This document shows, piece after piece, positions 33,525 to 43,520 of a stretch of 64,000 nucleotides of DNA; the first letter of the stretch is position 1; each line of letters begins with the position of its first letter. A program made the position numbers and the translations under genes. The notes beneath the pieces were generated by a model. That model made no database searches, was not told the origin of the DNA, and worked only from the letters and a program-made list of their open reading frames with translations. Source of the DNA: Lojkania enalia. Lineage: Eukaryota; Ascomycota; Dothideomycetes; Pleosporales. The stretch lies in the NCBI GenBank assembly GCA_010094045.1, contig ML986607.1, positions 318,400-382,399 on the forward strand. The letters run 5' to 3'.

Positions 33525-34455
33525 TAAATTGATGTCATAAATTTTAATTGAGCATCCTTTTATATGTCGTCGTTTTGTACGATGTAGAAGCGGTCAACAC
33601 TGTCCATAAGCATTGGCAGACGCATCAATGAGGGAACAAGGAAATTAACCACATCCATATCTCTGCTCAAATCCTACTAAAGAAGCTCAAGGAAGCTCCA
33701 TGGGTAATTGGTGTTCTACTCCAACTGAAAAGTGATCAGATACACAAGGCTTTACAGCGGGACTTGAAACGTTGAACCGAAAAAGAGCCTACATACCAAA
33801 GGTACTTTAATCCCAGCTCTTTAGTGAGATAGATAATATCATGAATCGTAACTGGAAGACGAGATCGACTCTTGGGATCCTCGAATGCACCCCCACGGCG
33901 AAGAGCTTGAAGGTTCTGAATTGTCGTCTGTAAAGGGTCAGACAGGCCGGTTTGCCCCAAAGGTGACTGAGAGCCAAGTACTTGCATGGCTCTAATTGCA
34001 AAACCAAGAATTTTCGTTCTATATCATTTAAAAGAAGTCTTGCCGGTGGATCGATGGGGGATCAGGGGTCCATTATAGAGTGACAGATACCGGAATGATC
34101 TTGATCGCAATCCCGGATAAGCCCGCTAATGAAGGCTAGTTCGATAGTTGGGCATGTTTGTTCCGAAGAGTCCCTATTTTATCTTAGTAATGGTAGTTTG
34201 AAATGCCTAAATCCTATTACCAGCCCAGCCGTCCCATGTTCATACCTGACAAATGAGGCTGAAATGGCATCCTCTCACGCCACGAAATAGAGGAACATCA
34301 GAGTATGAGCGTATGAGTTCTCTACATGTATGACGACCCCTGTTACTCTTGAGTGCTTCAAAAGTTCCGATCGAGACAGTCGTGGCCTCATTTTGATAGA
34401 CTTTAGCAATTTCTGTACAAATGGCACATCGCTCACTCGCGTTACTGCGCACCAC

Positions 34456-35344
34456 TCTGTAATAAACTCATGTTTCCCCTTCGCAAGATTTGTTCGTATA
34501 TGGGAAACGTTTGTATTTTCTTCGACGTGGTTAGTTGAGAAGATGGCAATATTCTTTAGCTGATGCGGGGTTCCGCAAAGCAAAGTCTCAGCCTAGGAGC
34601 CTTGTGCTAAGCATACTGAGCGATACTTCTCTCCCCGTTTCACTTTATAAAGTTTTCTAAGACTATGTCCCTGCTGCCCAGTTTTTTGTTGATTCAATAA
34701 ATTTATTCTTAACAAAGTATTCAACACCGAAATTAGATTACGAGTCGTACACCAAATTCGCAACAGCGAGTAAAAGCAGCGCACCCCATAGAAGTGGGAA
34801 ATGAACGATGGGTTACCTGCTCTGGCTTCCAGTATTTGGATATTAGCTATGAGTGATCCACCATCACGTTACCTAACTCTGTATTACTTGCAGAAGTTCT
34901 CCTCTCACGCGCTACTATCCTTTTGCTCGGAGTCAGACTTGTTTAAGCCTTTGTGGAAACTCAGGGCTAATTGGGATAGATTGGCATATTTTGCTTTATT
35001 ATTTTGAGAACAATTGGATATACCATAATGGAATTCGAATGGTGTGTTCTTCAATTTCAGTTGGAATCACGTGGTTAATCCATCAGCCTGATCTTTCGCT
35101 GTCTCAAAGTTTAAAGTAAAACATTCTGGGTTAAAACATATTATTTATTTCTTTACGTCGGTAATTTGGCTGTGCAGGCTTCCTCAAGTCTATTCTAAGT
35201 AGTCAGATCACGGGACTATATGATTGGGTGGGGAGCCGGCGTTACAAGCACAGCACCGGCAGCTAAATGGCTCCAACTTCATGACGTCCCGAAGATCACT
35301 TAATTTCTTCCCCCAAGGCTTGCAGGGAGAGTGAGATATATATC
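34456..35344. other. Intergenic, nothing recognised
   Basis: Separates the HET pseudogene 5' end from the amidohydrolase gene. Short frames only. Confidence 0.4.
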
Positions 35345-36772
35345 ATGTCGGAAACACCTCGAACTAATAAAATGCAGTTACAGAACTTTATAGTCGTAGG
35401 TATCATATCTATTATAACGGCATGGCCGAGCCAGCATGTATAACCCGCATTAACAAGAATGCAAGAAGAGGTGATCCTATTTGAAATCAATTATGTTTCT
35501 GAGAACTAATCGATGAAGCAGACAACATCGATCTTACCGTGCTACCCTTCGTCACTCATGCCCTGACCTCAATCGTCGATCTCTCCAAACCACTTCCGAA
35601 GCCACTACCATCTTTTTCCAATGCTTCCAGGATAGATACGCACGTGCACCCTGTACCTTCATGGTTCCGTAACCTCCAACCCCTCGCTGCAGGTCGCGAG
35701 ACACCAACATGGAACCTATCTTTGCACCTAGATTTCATGGCCGAGCATAACATCAAACACTCAATCTTATGCATATCTACACCCCAGGCCAACGCATTCC
35801 CTGGCAATCGCGAGAAGACTGTGGCGTTGGCTCGAATTCTAAATGAATTCGCTGGCGAATTAGTGAGAGCGTTTCCTGAGCGCTTTAGCTTCCTCGCCGT
35901 AACAGCATTGCCGTATGTCGAGGAAAGCATCACGGAGATTCAGTATGCCTTGAATGAGCTAGGTGCGGTGGGTTTGGGCATGTTGACAAATCACGAGGCA
36001 CTGTATCCTGGAGATGAGAAGTTTAGGCCGCTCTGGGAATCTCTACAAGCCCGAGACAGCAACAAGGAAATTGTGTTCATTCATCCGACTGATCCTGTAA
36101 TCAACTTCAGTGGAAATCTAGTTAATTCTAAGCCTTGTAAGTTTTTCAATACCCTGTCAACTGAAATAGTCAAGATTGCAAACTGACTGATCGAATAGCG
36201 CCCCTGCGGTCTGGTCTCGGCGAATTTTATTTCGAGACTGCAAGAGCCATATCTTCGATCACGGCATCACGAACAATTATTGAGTTCCCAAAATTGCATT
36301 GGCGTGTGAGTCATGGTGCTGGGGCTTTTCCAGATATCCAGGACCGGTTTTTACTAGGGTTTCCCAACGATGCTGAAGAAGCACGCAAAATATATGCAAC
36401 ACGGTTAGTACCTGTACTATTAGAAATAGGAAATGGAGCTAATCCTTGAAGATTTTGGTACGATAGTGCGGGGCCGGTATATCCTCGCCAGATCAAGGGG
36501 CTTTTAGCGCACGACGTGCCTATTTCACAGTTCGTTTTCGGAACGGTACTTTTAACCTACACCTTCTTTGGCGGGGCCTAATGAATAATTGATAATTAAG
36601 CGAACATGATACTAACAATATGCAGGATTATCCTTACGGCATTGGGTTCTGGGATGTCAATGCCAACATTGCTGGCCTTGCGGATGCCGATTTCCTTTCG
36701 CGAGAGGAAAAGAACGCCGTTTTCTATCGCAACGCGGAGGAGCTGTGGAAAGGAAAAATTTATAATTTGTGA
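35345..36772 (+). CDS. Amidohydrolase-2 / ACMSD-type decarboxylase
   Basis: The core exons are well supported: 35522-36136, 36199-36403, 36452-36545 and 36626-36772. A first exon 35345-35399 (MSETPRTNKMQL..., donor GTATCA) keeps phase and gives 371 aa, but it is the uncertain part. The core has no ATG near its start, and a good branch site and CAG precede 35522. Metal-binding motif: SRIDTHVHPVP (HxH). Later come IVFIHPTDP, a SHGAGAFPD segment and the C-terminal VFGTDYPYG, whose Asp is the catalytic residue in the family. Relatives decarboxylate aromatic or muconic acids (ACMSD, 6-methylsalicylate decarboxylase). The substrate here is unknown. The gene converges on the pfkB kinase, 73 bp away. 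Confidence 0.82.
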
Positions 36773-36845
36773 AACTGGCACAAATTTTCGATTATTGTTA
36801 TTCCGGACTTGGATCCAGAGTTGAGGTACAATAGTACTAAATAGT

Positions 36846-38108
36846 TTAGTAGCTCGGAATGGCCACCCCTAGCCCAGCAAAACCTTCTTGAAAGACTTTA
36901 CGTCCGGCGATCTCGTTCGCAAAATTCACTTTCTGTTCCAAGCTCCAGTCTCCACTATGGTGAGAAAGTGCGAAGAGCATCCCAGCAATAAAGGTATCCC
37001 CGGCCCCAATAGCGCTAGGTGATGTTAGATATAGACAAAAACGAATAATTAGAATTTTTGGGGCTCCATACTCGATTACAGATCCGGTGAATTCAACAGG
37101 TTTCCACGCCTTCACGGTTGCCCAAGATTTCGATCCTGTGGATGATCTCTGAACTGCTGTAGCCCCGTCAGACCCCCAGGTGCAACAAAGCAATACACTA
37201 ATAGTTATTTAGTTTCTAAAATTCAATATGTGCCAAAATCTGCTTACTCTTTTCGTGTGTGGGAAAGCTGCTGTTCGAGACACTCCTTCGCCGATCCAAA
37301 ACCTTTCGCCTACAAATTCGGTTAGTGGATCACATTTAGCCCACATCCGGTTGAGCTCACCTCAGCCCACGTCTTAGAATAAAATACCAGATCTGCCTCT
37401 GCTGCTATACGCATCAATCCTTCTCGAGTAGGCTTCTCTACTTCAACGCTGATCTTAAATCCATGATGCTCCTGTGAGGAACGCAGATATTTTATGCAAT
37501 CAAGTACGACAAATGGATTCCTTCCCTACCTCTATCAGTTTCTCATTCATCATCAAAGATTCTCTAAGCTTACCTCAAAATGATACCACCCCTCCCTTGC
37601 ATCTTCCAATACGCTCATGACCTTTGCTTTCGCAACAAATTCTTCAACCGATAACTCCGGCAACTCATTATAACTAACAATCGTCCTGGATCCAGTCTCC
37701 TGACTCTTGATAATATAACTAGATGCCGCCTCATGAGCATCTTTCCGATAGATGGAGCACGGATCTAATGCGACTGATCGAAAGGAGTCGCGAATGAAGG
37801 ATACCGCGTCGGAGTCTTTGGCTGGCAGAACTGATAATAAGTGAAGGCTAATCCCATCTCCATTTTGGCGACTGTCACTAGAGCTCTCACGATACTTAAT
37901 AAGTTGCTCGAGCACTTCAAAGGTATTTGCGCAATTCCCGCCGCGTCGGCGAGATAAGCTAGTTGCGCGGAGCTTGTGGTCCTCGCCAGGGTAGTAAGGA
38001 ACGCTGCAGAGTCAGTGAACATACTTGTCATGAGGTGCCGTTTTGTAGTATTTACGTAAGAATAGTGTCTATGTATATTGCTCCTACAGCGATAATATGG
38101 CGCCGCAT
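36846..38108 (-). CDS. Ketohexokinase-like pfkB sugar kinase
   Basis: Six exons give 334 aa: 38108-38056, 38003-37574, 37525-37361, 37309-37248, 37197-37072 and 37014-36846. All introns are 48-62 nt. ATG 38108 opens MRRHIIAVGAIYIDTIL, the usual first strand of the fold. Splicing gives VPYYPGEDHKLRATSLSRRRGGNCANT, the sugar-binding GGN region. Next are WYHFE/GRNP at an exon junction, CCTWGSDGATAVQ, and the ATP/catalytic motif AIGAGDTFIAGMLFAL with its catalytic Asp. pfkB ketohexokinases phosphorylate fructose at C1. Substrate is inferred only from overall similarity and could be another sugar. The length is normal for the family. Confidence 0.87.
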
Positions 38109-38615
38109 TTCGATATGTATTAATCGCTTGCTGAACTGCTTTCTAGGTTCTGAGGTTTACAATGCTTTCATCGATAACTTATCGATAAACAAAAAGGGGT
38201 GGTGAGCAACGCACGGACCATATCTCCACATTTCTACACCCACGTACTGTCAATATTCTTAGAACAAGTATCAGCGCTTGATATTCCCATGAAAGCATCC
38301 TACTCACACATAGAAGAGTATTAGTTGGTATTACGCCATGTTGCGTGACACAGTTTCGCTATAGTGGCGGTTCTCGCGCACTTACCCTGAAAGGGTTCCT
38401 CGTCGAATGATCGACTCCAGCGGTAGTACCCTCTGTACAGCATTCCTAGGCAATGGATGAATATAACCACATATAAATTGCTATTTCTATTTCTATGGAC
38501 TATAAAGCGCACTGAGAGAGCACAATATTCAAAATTCTGTCGTAAATTACCTCGACAAAACGGGATGATGACTGCAAGATCGAGGACGAAATATTTCCAC
38601 AATTTTCCAAACATC
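38109..38615. other. Intergenic between kinase 5' end and CHAT gene 3' end
   Basis: Holds the kinase promoter and the CHAT gene 3' flank. No other feature recognised. Confidence 0.4.
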
Positions 38616-41600
38616 TCACCAAGTCCCAGGCTTACGTCCGCAAAACCAGACTCCATACAGGACAAATGGCGCCCAATGATAAGGCCTCCCTGTGCCCTCG
38701 CTCTTCCGGATCTTCAAAATCGTGTGCTGAAGTGCTCTAGCTAAATTCACAATGGGGCCTAACTCCGTCCTATCAACATAATGCAAAAAGTATTCATAAA
38801 ATATTCGCATGAATAGCCGGCCCGTGGATGACTGGATTGGCCATAAGGCACCTATGACTGATGTTGCACCACCAATGAGAAATGAGGATAGCAGACCCAG
38901 GGGTTCATCACCAGAAAGAGAGAAATCTTGAACTCCGCCAGAACATGCGATAAGAGTTACATGTGCGGCATTGAGATTGAGAGAAGTAATAGCCGGGATG
39001 GTGAGGATCTCGGACGGTGACCCTAGGATCAGAGACTGATGGGAGGGTATGTGTGGATCAACCATTCCATGACCATGGAAATGTATGACCTTGGAAGAAA
39101 CGGAATCTTGCTTGACAGCATCTTTTGTAAGGTCTTTGCCCAGTAGCGGTGAGCACTGGAAGTTAGTTGCTAGTGTTGTCAATGATTCATATATTTTGGA
39201 TCTTTCCGACACAGTCTCGGGCACAGAAGAGCCGTCATCGTACGCTCCAAATATCGAGGCTTTCCACTCTTTTGACGCATCAGCTCCTGGGCTCGGTGCC
39301 GCAAGGCGGAGGAGGCAATTGACTAAAACAGCATGCGAAGGAACGTAAAGGATTGGATTGCGCTCAATGAGGGGTTTATTAGCCAGAATAATGGCATGCA
39401 ATGGCAGGTTATGAAGAGGTGCTGTAGGCGACAAGATCAGAATGTCGCCTTCTTGGCAGCATAACTCTAAAGGGGCAATGACAGGCACAAATGGTCGTAA
39501 GAATCTGTCGGCATCGTCATAGTTCATCCGTCGTTCGTCAATCTTTTCCGCCTCTTCCTTAAGCTCTTCAAGAGATGCTTCAATCTCAATCATTTCCCGG
39601 ATTGCGATTGGGCCATCGTCATCTCTTCCCATGCAGAAGGAAAAGAGTAAAAGCTTGGCTGGTGATACTCCGAAAATGACCCAGTCAACAAACACTAGCT
39701 TAGTGGCAGATGCGGTTTGGACAAACTGCAGATCTTCAAAGGTAATGGGGCTTTTACGCACCCAATCATCCGCATTCGGTTGAGGCTTTCCACTAGACCC
39801 TAAAGTTCGGAGCATGCTCGTAAGTCCTCGAGCCTTCCGCTTTTGGATCCATTTCCAAGTGAGATTTTTGTCTTGAAGACCAAAAGCAAGCTCAAGCGCA
39901 ATGTCGAAATATAGCTGCTCTAGGTCTGCGGTGAAATATGCTTGTGATGCGGCCAAAGCTTCTTCTGTACTCTCGTTCTTTTTGTCTCTTGTTTCTTTCT
40001 CTAATTGATCTTTTAAATCGAAGGCTTGTTCCAAATATTCTAATACTAGCCCTGCTCCTTGAGTTAGCGATGGAATATTTGCAACGAGTCGAAATCGCTC
40101 AATCCTTGGCATATCGAGTTCTATCAAGTAATAATAGATCATAGCCTTCGTAAAGGTGGCTTCGGCATGCCTGATAGTGGTTTCCTTCCTCGCATCAGGG
40201 CGGATAAAGTCTTCTAACCGATGCAACATATGCTCAAAATTTTGCAGATTCTCATTCCTCAGCGAAATAAGGGACAATTGGAGCCATGAAATGCCGCTAA
40301 AACTGCCTCCAAATATATCCTCGTCTTCCTCGAAGGGTCTTCCCACTGCTGATTGTTGAGGAAGATGCCCCTCAAGAAAAGCTGAAGCGGATGCTTTCAA
40401 AAAGGCAATTTCGTACTTTATATATGCATTTTCAACTCTCCCATCCGCCTTATTTAAAAGGGCTTCAGCTTCCTGTAGGATCTCTCTGGCTTCGGTAGCA
40501 AGGTCTTCTGGATCCTCCTGCTGGAGTCGTCCTAGCTCCATAATAGCCTCAACAAGCAGCAGCTGTTTCTCTGCCAATGAACCAAAAAATGATTTTGTAG
40601 TGTCATTTTCTATGCCTTTTCGGAGTTTGGAGCATATATCCTCAAGCACGTCTATCCGCTTTTCTTCAGAAGTACGATGTGGGTGTAAGATCGTTTGGAG
40701 CTTGATGTTCTCAGCAAGCGACTGTTCTTCCTCACTTCTACAATTTTTGCAATACTTGAGGTACTTTTCCGCATGATACAGGGCATTATCTCTTTGGTGA
40801 ATCATAAAGTATTCCGCCCACTGGCGTTTATGGAAACGCTGGAAGTAGGGGAGCTTGTTTGCAAGTGGCAGACTGAGGAATTCGTTTCGCCGATCCCTTG
40901 CCATCGCATAGTTGCTAGTTGATGCATTAAGGAAGTCGCAGTATCGAAATTCAATGAGGGTCAAGGTAAGTTTATCTCCGCTGGTATTCCACACTGTTCT
41001 GAGATGACTATGAATCTCATGACCGAAATTCGTTGCTTGTACGATATCGGATAGAGATTCCGCGAGCTCAGCGGCATATTCGAGAGCTTGCGATGCTAGA
41101 ATGTAATCTTGTATCTCTAGGAATTTTTTGGATAGCCGGATGAGTTCGCTGATTCTTTGCGCCTTAGTGCTGCCTCCTGTAAAGTATCGTAGTCTGATCA
41201 TTTGACAATGCAGATCAATCGTCCTAAGCTCTTCTTTAAGCGAACTTTCAACGGCCTCAATAATTCCCTCGGCGTCCTCTAGACATCCATTCTGCGCGAA
41301 TATTTTCGCTAGGCAGAACATACAGTGTATAAATGCAAGATTTCCATCAGCTAGGAGGGAAGATGCTAGCTTTTCTAGCGGAGGTTGAGGATTTTCAACA
41401 AAATACTCCACCAGTGTGAGGACTTCAAAGTAGAAACCGGGCTTTGCAAGCCGCAGTATGAGTTTCTGGAGAAAAGAGCCATCGTAGACTATCCCTGGGT
41501 CGTCGAGCCCATCTCCGTACTCTCGCCAGAGATAATAGACTTCTAAGCAGTAGTACAAGATCAGAGGCTGAGTCGGCATCAGAAGAACTGTTCAATAAAT

Positions 41601-41975
41601 AATATATAAACCACTAACCACTTGTTCCCCCATCTCATCAGACTCTAATTTTGGGAGGTACTTTCGGAACAGCGAAGAGGCATATTTGAGCGACCCATCT
41701 AGATCCAACGTTGTTCTGGCGTAGTTGAGCGCATTCTGAATAGATATAATATCTGTAGATTGATCGTTTTCCTGCCTGATGCTCCGATAGGATATCTCAA
41801 GGGTGGTGTGGTTACCCCGAAGGAGGAAAATCCTATTCATCTCTATATGAAGCCGAAGCTTTGCATCGCTAAAATCAATTGACGGTTGCGCTTGAGATAG
41901 AATGTCTAGTGCATTTGCGAACTCCCCAATTCGACTCTTCAGCCTACTCTTATCAATAAGTACTTGGACCTCCAT
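38616..41975 (-). CDS. TPR-CHAT caspase-like protein
   Basis: Two exons, 41975-41619 and 41567-38616, give 1102 aa. The 51-nt intron (GTTAGT donor, CTGAT branch, CAG acceptor) restores the frame. The start is uncertain: the frame runs above 41975 only to a TTG, and an extra upstream exon is possible. Residues 1 to about 750 are helical repeats (TPR-like), for example ASQALEYAAELAES and QWAEYFMIHQRDNALYHAEK. The C-terminal CHAT domain (about 780-1100) has the catalytic His in VIHFHGHGMVD (about residue 947), the catalytic Cys in TLIACSGGVQD (about 993), and the closing GATSVIGALWPI and HWAPFVLYG. Both dyad residues are present, so it should be an active clan-CD protease. It is head-to-head with the 42259 gene. 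Fungal CHAT proteins are linked to non-self response and cell death. Confidence 0.9.
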
Positions 41976-42258
41976 AGCCTCGTTCGCTGATCTACGCAAT
42001 CAAAATGAAGGTATTACAGTAACTAGTAAATAAGTTTGTAGCGAATTTGTTGCGAGTAAACTAATGTGTAAACAGATGGAATTTTCATGATAGATGTTAA
42101 CAAGATAGAGAGGTGATCAAGCTGAGTGGGAAAAAGCAATTCGACGCCACCCGAGCTACAGAAGTCAAATGATCAATTTTCTAGGCTGACTCTCAGCCTG
42201 GTCGGCTTAAACCACACCGTCCATCCTACAACAAATACATCACATTCGTATTCAAATC
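41976..42258. promoter_or_regulatory. Shared promoter of the CHAT gene and its divergent partner
   Basis: Only 283 bp separate the two ATGs as modelled, so the genes likely share a control region. A minus-strand ATG at 42088 opens a 21-codon frame and could belong to an untranslated leader or an extra first exon of the CHAT gene. Confidence 0.5.
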
Positions 42259-43083
42259 ATGGATTTCTCATTAGAACTACGGCCCTCAAGCGGCGAGCTC
42301 AGACCACAGCATAACGAGCCAGGTCAGTTATCGACTCGAGACAATGCCGTAGAATACGACCCCGACGAGTACACTCTCGTCAACATCCGCATCGACAGCG
42401 TGCAGTATGGCGCTTTCGATGGCCAGCCATCAGCTCTCATTCTCATGCGATTCATTTTCAAATTCCGTCCTGGTTCTCGACGAATCAGAAACTTCCACGT
42501 GAACATTGAGTTTCGCAAGCCGAATGCTACCACTGCATCTCACCCCAAGGTCCTACGACTTGCGCCAGAGGAACGACGAGGTAAAATATTTTCTGAGGAG
42601 AGGGCGAGCACAGTGAGAGCAGGTGCAGAACTCCCGCTCAGTCCCGGAGGAGGGAAGTTGATGGTAGATGATGAGGTTGCGCGCAAAATCAATAGGGAAT
42701 ACGAATTAAAACTAAGCGGATGGAAGAAGAGCTCTGATACTGCGACAGATAACGTGCTTGTATGGGATTGTACCGAGGCGAAGAGAGCCGCGAAGGGAGT
42801 CGTGCCTAATTATCGCGCAGCTGCCATAATCCAATACGACTCGAAGGAACCGTTTACTGCCACATTTGAAGTCGACGCTGAGCGGGGAATCTTCCAATTC
42901 GATAAATCTGTGTTTGAATATTTGAATGTATTTGCGAAGAAGGACTTGGATGATCCCGTCATATTCAATCCAGAGAAGCCGATGGGCTACCAAATCCCAA
43001 ATGTGGGAGATTTCAATGATCTGAAGCTGGATGACCTTATATCGTTGGAGGCTATCCAGACATTGCCAGAAGGATATTCTTAG
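42259..43083 (+). CDS. Orphan 274-aa protein paired with CHAT protease
   Basis: Intronless, ATG 42259, 274 aa, with no signal peptide and no membrane span. The N-terminal half is beta-rich (YTLVNIRIDSVQYGAFDG, ALILMRFIFKFRP, NFHVNIEFRKPN), suggesting a sandwich-like domain. A more polar middle (about residues 100-160, Arg/Glu/Lys-rich) follows. The second half is again beta-rich (YRAAAIIQYDSKEPFTATFEVD), and the end is acidic with aliphatic residues (FNDLKLDDLISLEAIQTL). I do not recognise the family. It does not show obvious gasdermin hallmarks. Its position head-to-head with an apparently active CHAT protease makes a substrate, inhibitor or partner role attractive, but this is inference. 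Confidence 0.8.
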   Translation: MDFSLELRPSSGELRPQHNEPGQLSTRDNAVEYDPDEYTLVNIRIDSVQYGAFDGQPSALILMRFIFKFRPGSRRIRNFHVNIEFRKPNATTASHPKVLRLAPEERRGKIFSEERASTVRAGAELPLSPGGGKLMVDDEVARKINREYELKLSGWKKSSDTATDNVLVWDCTEAKRAAKGVVPNYRAAAIIQYDSKEPFTATFEVDAERGIFQFDKSVFEYLNVFAKKDLDDPVIFNPEKPMGYQIPNVGDFNDLKLDDLISLEAIQTLPEGYS

Positions 43084-43165
43084 GCACGAAATTCCTAAGT
43101 CTTAAAAATATTATTTTCACTACCTATAGGAGATATAAAAAAAGTATACCAATGAAAAGTTTAGT

Positions 43166-43193
43166 CACGTGCGATAGTAATCATGGTCACGTG
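43166..43193. promoter_or_regulatory. Two GTCACGTG (E-box-like) sites
   Basis: CACGTG occurs at 43166-43171 and 43188-43193, each preceded by GT, 22 bp apart, about 85-110 bp after the orphan-gene stop. Such palindromes bind bHLH factors in fungi. No gene starts nearby, so the sites could be leftovers of a promoter for the decayed frame at 43356. Confidence 0.35.
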
Positions 43194-43224
43194 TTCATGC
43201 TCTGTCTCCCACTAACTAGGTGCA

Positions 43225-43251
43225 CGGAAATTTCTGTATACGAAATTTCCG
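43225..43251. repeat. Perfect 10-bp inverted repeat with 7-bp spacer
   Basis: CGGAAATTTC (43225-43234), spacer TGTATAC, GAAATTTCCG (43242-43251). The arms are perfectly complementary. It stands about 105 bp before the decayed frame at 43356 and could be an operator or a transposon end; no second copy was noticed. Confidence 0.6.
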
Positions 43252-43355
43252 ACCCTCTTCCTGTATAATTAATACAGTAGTCCCATCTTTGAGGTCCCCC
43301 TAAATGGCCTGGATTGATTGCTACTACCCATCTCACAATTACATACACTCAAATC

Positions 43356-43520
43356 ATGTCTATTGAGGATATCTACGCCGAGCTAGACTAAGAGTATCAC
43401 ATCTCTCCATCTCGCTCTAACCTACAACACATCACAAATTACACCTATCCGGGAGCTAAAGTAATCTCGCGAATACTGGCTGTTCCTAGAGTGGTATACA
43501 CCCTTCACGCGCGCTACTCC
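43356..43520 (+). pseudogene. Short decayed reading frame
   Basis: From ATG 43356 the frame reads MSIEDIYAELD, then TAA, then continues open (EYHISPSRSNLQHITNY...) for about 40 codons. The TAA could come from CAA by a C-to-T change of RIP type. No family recognised; a transposase N-terminus is a guess. Confidence 0.25.

Larger units (their letters stand above)
32440..34455 (-). pseudogene. HET-domain (heterokaryon incompatibility) gene, wrecked
   Basis: Minus-strand pieces in order give a HET protein. First is an N-terminal CAICTEIAKVY...SIGTFEALKS block (about 34430-34340). Next is CKYLALSHLWG (about 33995-33960), then, after a one-base frame change, TTIQNLQALRRGG...LPVTIHDIIYLTKELGLKYLW, ending at a GTATGT donor near 33800. 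VDRFYIVQNDD follows near 33600. After an inserted LTR comes IYANAYLTIAAC (about 33325-33290). The invariant RGWTFQE motif is present but its Trp codon is TGA (33135-33133). After a second insertion comes LTFSEDTLDTFSP...LSRRMRGGILCGIP...LPSWSWCG (about 32785-32560). HET proteins trigger cell death on contact with non-self hyphae. This copy cannot be functional. Confidence 0.85.

Noticed and set aside
42259..43083. Calling the CHAT partner a gasdermin
   Set aside because: The genomic layout suggests an analogous module, but the sequence shows no feature I can honestly assign to the gasdermin fold.
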